34,517 bases of DNA from CAYSYN01 sp964447735 (GTDB lineage: Bacteria > Patescibacteriota > Minisyncoccia > Minisyncoccales > GBS-2), in assembly GCA_964447735.1 (NCBI GenBank), contig CAYUTJ010000004.1, forward strand, positions 1-34,517, read 5' to 3'. Under the pieces are notes generated by a model that was not told the DNA's origin, did not search any database, and worked only from the letters and a program-made list of their open reading frames with translations. The stretch's first letter is position 1. Each line of letters opens with the position of its first letter. A program made the translations under genes and the position numbers. This document shows positions 23,847 through 29,774 of this stretch, in pieces.

Positions 23847-25648
23847 AAGTAGACGTAATCTGTTCTCAGATCTTGTACCAATGCTCCGCTGAAGGTGTAA
23901 TCGTCTGTTCCTGGTGAAGAAGCTTCCCAACCGAAAGTTTGAACTGCTAATCTCCAGTAACCAGCGCTTGCAGAATCTTCAGTTACTTGAATGGTAAAGG
24001 TTTCGCTCGTGTTCTTTGCAACTTTATAATAACCTGAAACTTGAGTAGCGCTAGAAGTCCAAAGCAAAGCATCGGCTGAAGAAGTTGAACCATCTGATTT
24101 CTCGACTAAAACATCAATTGCATAATTAGCTGGAAGCGTACTACCAGTTGAAGTGCTTGAAGTAGACACATAAATGTCATCACCTTCAGCTGTGACAGTG
24201 AACTGAATAGTGAAGATTCCTGTTTCAGATCCTGAAGTAGCGTTGTTATCTTGAGCTTGAGCTGTAGCAGAAGTGAGAGAAATCACTGGAGCTACAGTGT
24301 AGAAGTAAATAGTGTTTCCATCAGCATCACCACTCCAAGATGCAGTGTTGTAGTTTGCATCGTAAGCATCAGTCACTGTAGCATTATAAACTTGTGCAGA
24401 CCCTGCACTCACAGAAGTAGTTGCAGGCACTACTCCTTTAACGGTTAAGGTCTTTGTAGTGTCTTTTGCTATTAGCAAGTCTAAATCATTGAAAGTTGTA
24501 GTAGTTGATGCAGTTTCTTCATCAAGCAAGGTAGAACCATCGTATAATCTCAGAGCAGAGATGTAAGAAGTTCCAGTAGCATTTACTCTAATGTCATCTA
24601 CTGTTACATCCAAGTTTTCTACTTCAAGATCAAATTTCAATAATTCAACTTCGGTAGATTCTTGATCGCTGACAATTGCTACTCCAGTTTCTGGAGTGTC
24701 GGTATTAATACCAACCTCAACAGAACCGGTAACAGTGCCAGCTAAATCAAAGCTGTGGTTTGAAGCTGCGCTTGGTGCGTATTGGTTAATTCCTGCTCCA
24801 TCTCTTCCTCTGACTCCGCTAGCAGGGAGTCTCATTGTTAATGAGGATGGAGCTCCAGTTGGGAAGACAGAAACTGCATTGACTTTAATGGTCAAGTTCT
24901 TTGTAGTTCCTTTTGGAACTACAACATCTAATCCAGTCAATGCAACTCTATAATATCCTGATTCTGCTTCGTAAACATTATCTGAAGTCACAGCCATTCC
25001 CTTGACGGCATTATCACCGTCATAAAGGGAAATGTAGCTGATGTACTTGAATGGATAATAAGTGGCGAAATCAAGATAAATCCTCTTTATCGTAATGTCA
25101 GACTGCATGGCCTTCACTTTAATCGCTCCCACTGCTACATTGGATTGACCTGCATAAAGGTCAACTCCAGTTGGAGTTGGAGCCCATTCTGCAGTCAAAA
25201 TTCCCTCTTCTCCAGTCACTTCTTCTTCCTCTTCTTCTTCCTCTTCCTCCTCTTCTTCTTCTTGTTCTCCAGGTACTCCTTGTAATTCCTCGAGCAAAGC
25301 ATTTAACTTTGCTCTAGTGGTTTGGCCAACAAAACCGGTCCCTGTGGTTAATCCCCAAGGAGCCAAAACTTCGTCAGCGTATTTCTCCTGGAATTTAATG
25401 ACTGCTGCTTTGGTCAAAGGACCAAAGTATTCAGTTTCATTTCCAGGAGAACCCCAACCTTCAGTGGCTACTTGGGTTGCAGGATCTCTATTTAATAATG
25501 CCTGCAAGCATTTGACATCACTTCCAGTAATCCCGTAATAAAGATTTCTGGTGAAAGTGATGCCAGTGCAAGCTTCAGGCACTTGGGCCAAAACCACTCC
25601 TGCTGCCAAGAGTCCTGCTACTGTCAAAGCAATCTTTAATGCTCTCAT
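23834..25648 (-). CDS. Secreted S-layer-like protein with peptidoglycan-binding-like domain and poly-Glu linker
   Basis: A 604-aa exported protein. A signal peptide spans 1-21 (cut near VVLA-Q). Residues 26-118 are a peptidoglycan-binding-like repeat with CxGITFTRNLYYG, DVKCLQ, YFGPLTKAAVIKFQEKY and PWGLTTGTGFVG, near-identical to those of the metallopeptidase. Then come 14 Glu in a row (130-143), and a long Ala/Thr/Ser-rich beta part. At least two similar beta domains are recognisable: YISYISLYDG with VVPKGTTKNLTIK, and YISALRLYDG with LIAKDTTKTLTVK. Low cysteine, low lysine in the second half and clearly higher GC and more varied codon use than neighbours suggest high expression, as expected for an S-layer. 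The name is inference from architecture. Confidence 0.72.
   Translation of the reverse strand: MRALKIALTVAGLLAAGVVLAQVPEACTGITFTRNLYYGITGSDVKCLQALLNRDPATQVATEGWGSPGNETEYFGPLTKAAVIKFQEKYADEVLAPWGLTTGTGFVGQTTRAKLNALLEELQGVPGEQEEEEEEEEEEEEEEVTGEEGILTAEWAPTPTGVDLYAGQSNVAVGAIKVKAMQSDITIKRIYLDFATYYPFKYISYISLYDGDNAVKGMAVTSDNVYEAESGYYRVALTGLDVVVPKGTTKNLTIKVNAVSVFPTGAPSSLTMRLPASGVRGRDGAGINQYAPSAASNHSFDLAGTVTGSVEVGINTDTPETGVAIVSDQESTEVELLKFDLEVENLDVTVDDIRVNATGTSYISALRLYDGSTLLDEETASTTTTFNDLDLLIAKDTTKTLTVKGVVPATTSVSAGSAQVYNATVTDAYDANYNTASWSGDADGNTIYFYTVAPVISLTSATAQAQDNNATSGSETGIFTIQFTVTAEGDDIYVSTSSTSTGSTLPANYAIDVLVEKSDGSTSSADALLWTSSATQVSGYYKVAKNTSETFTIQVTEDSASAGYWRLAVQTFGWEASSPGTDDYTFSGALVQDLRTDYVYLTAD
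25220..25261 (-). repeat. Imperfect GAA/GAG microsatellite encoding a 14-Glu linker
   Basis: Forty-two bases of GAA and GAG codons in the S-layer-like gene on the minus strand. Such runs slip during replication, so the linker length between the wall-binding domain and the beta domains may vary between strains. Confidence 0.85.
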
Positions 25649-25658
25649 AATTTATATA

Positions 25659-25683
25659 GTTTATTGTTTACTGTTTATTGTTT
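25659..25683 (-). repeat. Two direct copies of an 11-bp motif upstream of the S-layer-like gene
   Basis: GTTTATTGTTT occurs at 25659-25669 and 25673-25683 (plus strand reading), period 14 bp, just upstream of the S-layer-like start. On the minus strand this is AAACAATAAAC twice. It lies where a promoter or activator site would be expected; no housekeeping -35 box is evident beside the TATATA at 25653-25658. Confidence 0.6.
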
Positions 25684-25698
25684 TCCCGACCTTTTGGC

Positions 25699-25725
25699 TT
25701 TGGAGCCTGACGTCTTGGCTCCAAA
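25699..25725. promoter_or_regulatory. Inverted repeat in the leader of the S-layer-like gene
   Basis: TTTGGAGCC (25699-25707) and GGCTCCAAA (25717-25725) pair perfectly around a 9-nt loop; outer GGC/GCC bases extend the stem with a small bulge. The T-run is on the plus-strand side, where there is no gene to terminate, so for the minus-strand gene this is either a 5' mRNA hairpin or a terminator-like element without a U-tract after the DUF5667-like gene. A weak TTGCAA (25755-25760), 18 bp, TAAAAA (25731-25736) would place a transcript start at the foot of the stem. Confidence 0.45.
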
Positions 25726-25739
25726 TAGCCTTTTTATTT

Positions 25740-26420
25740 TTATTCATTTTCATTTTGCAAAATTAACATTACTTTTGTAAAAGCCTTTTCAATTTCACCT
25801 TCTTTCAAATCTTTTTTTGCAGATTCTAAAATTTCTTTTTGTTTTTCTGTTAAAGAAGATTTTTCTAAATCCTCAATGATTAATTTTACAATAGCCTGAT
25901 CAAATACTTGAGGAGAAACTTCAGTTCCCAAATTCTTTTCAACTTTCTTTACTGTCTGAAGGGTAGCAACTCCTTTTTGAAGTTCTTTTTTGGAAACTTC
26001 TTTTGATTTTACCAAAACCTTAGCTGCCTGCAAAGCATTTGCTTGAAATTCTTTAATGGCAGGAGCTAATTTTCTAACTTCATTTTTCTGGGCAACTTTA
26101 GCCAATTCTTCAGCCCTTCTTTGAGTTAAATCTAGAACAACTTTTGGTTTCTCTTTCTCAGAAACAAAGATTGTCTGAACTCTTTCTGTAAATTTTTTTA
26201 CCGGATAAAGTAGATCTCCTGGTAAAGCCCTCTGTGAAAATTGAAATACCCCAATTAAAACCAATATCAAAAAGATTCCAGCATAGGCTGGTTTCAAAAA
26301 TGGAAAAATTTGAGGTTCTTTTCCTAGGATTTCTCTCTTTTTTAAAAAAGCCCAGTTTTTATCTGGCTTAATTTTTCGTAATTGAGAGAGGGCCCTTAAA
26401 ATTTCCCTTTCTTCCATCAT
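25740..26420 (-). CDS. DUF5667-like membrane protein, probable anti-sigma factor
   Basis: A 226-aa protein in the ATG frame chosen. An N-terminal cytoplasmic helix region (ILRALSQLRKIKPDKNWAFLKKRE) is followed by one membrane segment (about residues 46-64, AYAGIFLILVLIGVFQF) and by RALPGDLLYPVKKFTERVQ, the hallmark of the DUF5667 family. The extracellular part is a helix-rich, charged domain with repeated lysine/glutamate heptads. Its position directly after an ECF sigma gene suggests an anti-sigma factor; the family context supports this but no binding domain is diagnostic. The frame extends to ATG/TTG-like starts upstream, at 26444 at most; 26420 begins 1 nt after the sigma stop. Confidence 0.75.
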   Translation of the reverse strand: MMEEREILRALSQLRKIKPDKNWAFLKKREILGKEPQIFPFLKPAYAGIFLILVLIGVFQFSQRALPGDLLYPVKKFTERVQTIFVSEKEKPKVVLDLTQRRAEELAKVAQKNEVRKLAPAIKEFQANALQAAKVLVKSKEVSKKELQKGVATLQTVKKVEKNLGTEVSPQVFDQAIVKLIIEDLEKSSLTEKQKEILESAKKDLKEGEIEKAFTKVMLILQNENE

Positions 26421-26421
26421 A

Positions 26422-26937
26422 TTAAGATGACGAAAAACCATCAATTTTGTTACACTCTTTTTTTAAGGCCAAAAGAGCTCTGTGGACCAACACTCTGGTG
26501 GCAGAAGGAGATTTTTCTAAGATTTCTGAAATTTCTTTAAAAGAAAGACCATCAATGTAACGCAGAATAATAGCTTCTTGATAGTCTTCTTTTAAATTGG
26601 AGAGAGCATTTTTTACCAATCTAACTTTTTCATTTAGAATAATTTTTTCTTCCAAGTTAGATCTTGGATCTGGTAAATGAGGCAAGGATTCTAAAGAAGT
26701 TTTATTTATTTTTGCTTTTTCTCTGTAAAAATCAGTAACTAAATTTCTGGCAGTTCTGTAAAGAAAGGCTTTTGGGTTTTCAATCTTTGAATTTTGAAAT
26801 TTTTCCCAGACTCTCAAAAAGGTTTCTGATGTTAAATCTTTAGCTACTTCTATCGAATTTACTTTTATAAAAATAAAACGGAAAATACTATTTACAAATT
26901 TGTCGTAAATTTTTGAAAATTGTTTTCTCTTATCCAT
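26422..26937 (-). CDS. ECF-type RNA polymerase sigma factor
   Basis: A 171-aa two-domain sigma factor. Region 2 is FSKIYDKFVNSIFRFIFIKV and DLTSETFLRVWEKFQNSKIENPKAFLYRTARN, the latter with the typical FLRxW and KAFLYRxARN blocks. Region 4 is LPEDYQEAII-like (LKEDYQEAIILRYIDGLSFKEIS) and ends with ATRVLVHRALLALKK. An ATG at 26937 is preferred over a TTG at 26943, giving an 8-bp overlap with the upstream regulator gene. It is co-directional with a probable anti-sigma gene and an S-layer-like gene, the likely regulon. Confidence 0.85.
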   Translation of the reverse strand: MDKRKQFSKIYDKFVNSIFRFIFIKVNSIEVAKDLTSETFLRVWEKFQNSKIENPKAFLYRTARNLVTDFYREKAKINKTSLESLPHLPDPRSNLEEKIILNEKVRLVKNALSNLKEDYQEAIILRYIDGLSFKEISEILEKSPSATRVLVHRALLALKKECNKIDGFSSS

Positions 26938-27418
26938 TTTCAATCTGATAGAAGGTTTCTGGGCCTTGACCTGTCCTTAGGACATGTCCTAAAGAAATTA
27001 ATTTTAGCAAATCTCTCCTCAAAGTTCTTTTGGAAACTTGAGGGAAAAATTCTTTTAACTGCCAAATTTGGATTTTACCTCTTTCTTTTAAAATTTGCAA
27101 AATTTTCTCTTGACGGGAATTTAATGACTCTTGAATGATTTTTTGAAGAATCTCTTCTTTTATCTTTTTGTAATTTTCTCGAATTTCTTCAATTTCTTTA
27201 GGAGAAGCCCAATTTTGAGATTTAGCAATTTCTAAAAAAGAATCCAAAATCTCCAAGTCATGAATGACCGGATTTTGAGAAATTTTGTTCTCCAAAATCT
27301 TTTCTAGAATCTTAACCGCTACTTCTCTTATCTTGTATCTTAGAGGATCTTTTTTAGGAAATAGAATTGAAATTCTATAAATTTGCTCAGTTAATGAGGT
27401 CAGGTATTCTTTGTCCAT
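26930..27418 (-). CDS. Winged-helix (DeoR-like) transcriptional regulator
   Basis: A 162-aa protein from the ATG at 27418. The N-terminal 95 residues are helical and charged and match no family I recognise. The C-terminal 60 residues form a winged helix with RQEKILQILKERGKIQIWQLKEFFPQVSKRTLRRDLLKLISLGHV, close in layout to the DeoR-family DNA-binding domain but placed at the C-terminus. It is upstream of the ECF sigma gene and overlaps it. Two 13-bp inverted repeats TGTCC-N3-GGACA lie at its start and near its end, suggesting autoregulation. A TTG start at 27433 is also possible. Confidence 0.72.
   Translation of the reverse strand: MDKEYLTSLTEQIYRISILFPKKDPLRYKIREVAVKILEKILENKISQNPVIHDLEILDSFLEIAKSQNWASPKEIEEIRENYKKIKEEILQKIIQESLNSRQEKILQILKERGKIQIWQLKEFFPQVSKRTLRRDLLKLISLGHVLRTGQGPETFYQIENG
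26973..26985. promoter_or_regulatory. Inverted repeat TGTCC-TTA-GGACA upstream of the sigma gene
   Basis: A perfect 5-bp inverted repeat with 3-nt spacer inside the 3' end of the winged-helix gene, starting 36 bp upstream of the sigma ATG at 26937. It merges into an overlapping 16-bp palindrome (26977-26992, centre between 26984 and 26985), so three half-sites lie in series. The arrangement resembles an operator, but it is also coding sequence. Confidence 0.4.
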
Positions 27419-27424
27419 AGGACA
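27412..27424. promoter_or_regulatory. Inverted repeat TGTCC-ATA-GGACA overlapping the regulator's start codon
   Basis: The same TGTCC-N3-GGACA layout as at 26973-26985. It spans the ATG at 27418 of the winged-helix regulator. I saw no third copy of this repeat in the window. A bound repressor here could block transcription or translation initiation of the regulator and the sigma operon. Confidence 0.4.
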
Positions 27425-27429
27425 TAATA

Positions 27430-27945
27430 TCAATAATTCAGTTCTGGTACAAGTTTAGCATATTGAGTCAAATTCTGCAGTTGCTCTGGAGTTAAAGTCT
27501 CTGCTTTTTGAATTGCTTCTTTAATTAACTCTTCTGAAAATGTCAGTTTTTGTCCTATCTTCAACCAATAATCTCCTGTTTTTTTCTGTAAATAATCTTC
27601 AATATAAATTTTATGTTCTGGAGTGAAATTCGATCCTTGTCCTTTTTCTTGTAAATATTCTTTTAAGGCTCTTCTTGCCAAATGGGTAATTCCATCTCCG
27701 GGTTTTGCAACTTCTTCATAAACTTTAGGTTGGACTTGAGGTTCTATCTTGATTTGAGGGAGCTGTTCTTGAGGTTGCTGAGCTACTTCCTCTGATTTGG
27801 GTGTTATTCTCGTTTTCAAATTAGCTAACAATCCTGCCAAATTAATCTGAGTTAGATTTACTCTCTGAGCTAAAAAATAACCCCCAACAAACACCAAAAC
27901 TACAGCCAGAGCAATTCCTATCCAAATTAATTTTTTTCTTCCCAT
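27430..27945 (-). CDS. Membrane-anchored protein of unknown function, first gene of the sigma operon
   Basis: A 171-aa protein from the ATG chosen. A cytoplasmic GRKK tail precedes one membrane segment (6-25, LIWIGIALAVVLVFVGGYFL). The outside part has a Pro/Gln/Val-rich linker and a domain with PGDGITHLARRALKEYL, HKIYIEDYLQKKTGDYWLKIGQKLTFSEELI and LTPEQLQNL. It may be a LysM-like or small alpha domain, but I do not recognise it. Earlier ATG at 27981 and TTG at 28011 exist in frame; the promoter placing transcription start near 27976 argues against them. It ends 11 nt before the regulator ATG. Confidence 0.6.
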   Translation of the reverse strand: MGRKKLIWIGIALAVVLVFVGGYFLAQRVNLTQINLAGLLANLKTRITPKSEEVAQQPQEQLPQIKIEPQVQPKVYEEVAKPGDGITHLARRALKEYLQEKGQGSNFTPEHKIYIEDYLQKKTGDYWLKIGQKLTFSEELIKEAIQKAETLTPEQLQNLTQYAKLVPELNY

Positions 27946-27982
27946 TTTCAATTTTCTTAAAGTAATTGTTATTGGCCTCATA

Positions 27983-28011
27983 ATTAAATTAAGAGTTAAT
28001 TTTTTATTCAA
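27983..28011 (-). promoter_or_regulatory. Predicted promoter of the sigma-factor operon
   Basis: On the minus strand TTGAAT (28006-28011), a 17-bp spacer and TTTAAT (27983-27988) precede the membrane-protein gene. The predicted start of transcription near 27976 lies about 31 nt before the ATG at 27945. Unlike other promoters here, this leaves a normal short leader. Confidence 0.4.
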
Positions 28012-28108
28012 TTTTAAAAGAGCCTAAAATGAAAAATTTGATTTTTGAGAACCCTCCAAAAAGAGCTATTAGAAAAAATCTAATAAAAGAAAGAAAAAAG
28101 GTCAAGAG

Positions 28109-29065
28109 CTATTTTACGCAGGCTAAACCTTCTTCTTTAATTTTTTGCAAAATTGCTTCGCCAATTCCTTTAACTCTGATCAAATCTTCAACAGAAGTAA
28201 AGGGTCTGGCTTCGATAATTCTCTGAGCTATTGTGGGGCCCACTCCATAAATTTTATCTAACTCCTTCAAGGAAGCAGTATTAATATCAATACATTCTTT
28301 TTGAGTTTCTGAGGAAGGTTGATAAGTTTGAATTTGAGTTTGTTTTATCTTGATTTTCCCTAAAGTTGAGGTAACTAATTTTTTGGTTTCTGTTTCTCTT
28401 ACTTTCGCTAAAATTGTGACATCACCAAAAATATTTTCAGAGACAATTTTTAATTTAAAAATTTTTGAAAATGAAGAACCTGAAAAAATATTATTTAAAT
28501 AATAATTTGAAGATTGCCATCTTTTCTCTTTTTCATTGAAGGTTTGAGACAAAATTTTGTCATCAAATTCAACTGAGATTTTTAGATCGTAACTTTTGTT
28601 TTCAAAATTTTCTCCAGAAAATAAAACTTCAAATTCTTTATTGGGAAAAACTTCTTTTGGAAACGAAAGAGAAATTTTTGGTTCTTTCTCAATTTCTGTT
28701 TTTGTTTCTATTTCTTTTTTAACTTCTGATTCTTTCTCTGATTCAGACAAAATACTAGTTTCTGCTTCTTTTGCCTTTTCAGAAATTCCATCTTTAGTTT
28801 CTTGAATTTGATTTTTCAAATTTGAAATTTCTTTTGAAATTGGAGAAAGATCAATTTTTGAGTTTTCTATTTTTGAATTTAAGTTTTCAATTTCAAGAGA
28901 AATTTTGTCTAATTTTTTTAAAATTTCCTCAAACTTTGAAATAGAATCTTTTGAATCAGAGTTTATTAAAGAAGCTTGGAGTAAAGGTAAAAATTTTTGA
29001 GCAAAAAAGATTAAAAAAATAAAATTCAAAAGAAAAATTGCTCCCAAAAGAATTTTTTGCTCCAT
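28109..29065 (-). CDS. Membrane-anchored ComEA-like helix-hairpin-helix protein
   Basis: A 318-aa protein. It has one membrane anchor (6-24), a coiled coil and Glu/Lys-rich stalk (about 40-128), a beta-rich domain (about 130-240) opened by ISLSFPKEVFPNKEFEVLFSGE, and a C-terminal ComEA-like domain (258-316, IDINTASLKELDKIYGVGPTIAQRIIEARPFTSVEDL and VKGIGEAILQKIKE). The C-terminus should bind double-stranded DNA without sequence preference, as in ComEA. The beta domain and long stalk are unusual for ComEA. The gene overlaps the pseudoprotease stop by one base (TAATG), so the two are coupled; a 97-bp gap separates it from the sigma operon. Confidence 0.75.
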   Translation of the reverse strand: MEQKILLGAIFLLNFIFLIFFAQKFLPLLQASLINSDSKDSISKFEEILKKLDKISLEIENLNSKIENSKIDLSPISKEISNLKNQIQETKDGISEKAKEAETSILSESEKESEVKKEIETKTEIEKEPKISLSFPKEVFPNKEFEVLFSGENFENKSYDLKISVEFDDKILSQTFNEKEKRWQSSNYYLNNIFSGSSFSKIFKLKIVSENIFGDVTILAKVRETETKKLVTSTLGKIKIKQTQIQTYQPSSETQKECIDINTASLKELDKIYGVGPTIAQRIIEARPFTSVEDLIRVKGIGEAILQKIKEEGLACVK

Positions 29066-29772
29066 TAGAGATTTGAGAATTTTCTAATTTTCTCTACAGG
29101 AATTGCAAAAACTTTTTGATTTTTAATAAAATTCAATCCCAAAAGTTCACCATCAATATTAAAAAGAGGACTTCCCAAAATTCTTTCATCTTCTTGAAAA
29201 TTGGTTTCTATTTGATCTTTGTCAAAACTTTTAACAATTCCTTCATCAACTAAAATTTCAATTCTTTTTTCTTTTTCAAAATTTGCTACCAAAAAAACTC
29301 TCTCTCCTAATTTTAATTTTTCAAGATCTCCAAAACCTGAACTTGAAAAATTTTTCCCTTCAAATTTGATTAAAGCTAAATTATTTTTTAAATCTCTTTT
29401 TAAAATCTGAAAATGAACAGGTTTTCCTTCTACCCAAAAAGTAAATTTCCCTCCCCAGGGTACTAAATTTGCCAAAGTTATTGCCAATCCATCTGAAGTT
29501 AAAATAAAGCCAGACCCTGAGAGATTTTTTCCTTTATATTGAGTTTTTACAAAAAAAGAACTCTTTTGAACTTTCTCTATTGCCTCTTTCAAAGCTGTAT
29601 TTTCTTGAATCCTAATTTCTTTTCTTTCTATTTTATAACCTTGGGGAATTTCAATCTTGTACTTTAAAAAAAGTGGCCTTTCTACAAAATAAGGCCACAA
29701 AATTTGAGTGGCAAAAATTCCTCCAAAAATTCCAAAAAAGAAAGCCAAAAAAATAACTTTTATCCAACTCAT
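29065..29772 (-). CDS. Trypsin-like protein with all catalytic residues lost (pseudoprotease)
   Basis: A 235-aa membrane-anchored protein with an HtrA-like fold. A TTG start at 29778 is possible, but the ATG at 29772 lies just past the clpB stop. One membrane segment (4-27) is followed by a linker and the trypsin-like domain (about 70-235). The three catalytic places are altered: the ITNAHVV site of HtrA reads ITLANLV (H to N102), the RDLALLK site reads NNLALIK (D to N131) and the GNSGGPL site reads RILGSPL (S to L199). The flanking strands are intact, so the fold remains. It probably binds peptides or proteins. It lies with clpB and the intact HtrA gene. Confidence 0.8.
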   Translation of the reverse strand: MSWIKVIFLAFFFGIFGGIFATQILWPYFVERPLFLKYKIEIPQGYKIERKEIRIQENTALKEAIEKVQKSSFFVKTQYKGKNLSGSGFILTSDGLAITLANLVPWGGKFTFWVEGKPVHFQILKRDLKNNLALIKFEGKNFSSSGFGDLEKLKLGERVFLVANFEKEKRIEILVDEGIVKSFDKDQIETNFQEDERILGSPLFNIDGELLGLNFIKNQKVFAIPVEKIRKFSNL

Positions 29773-29774
29773 TT

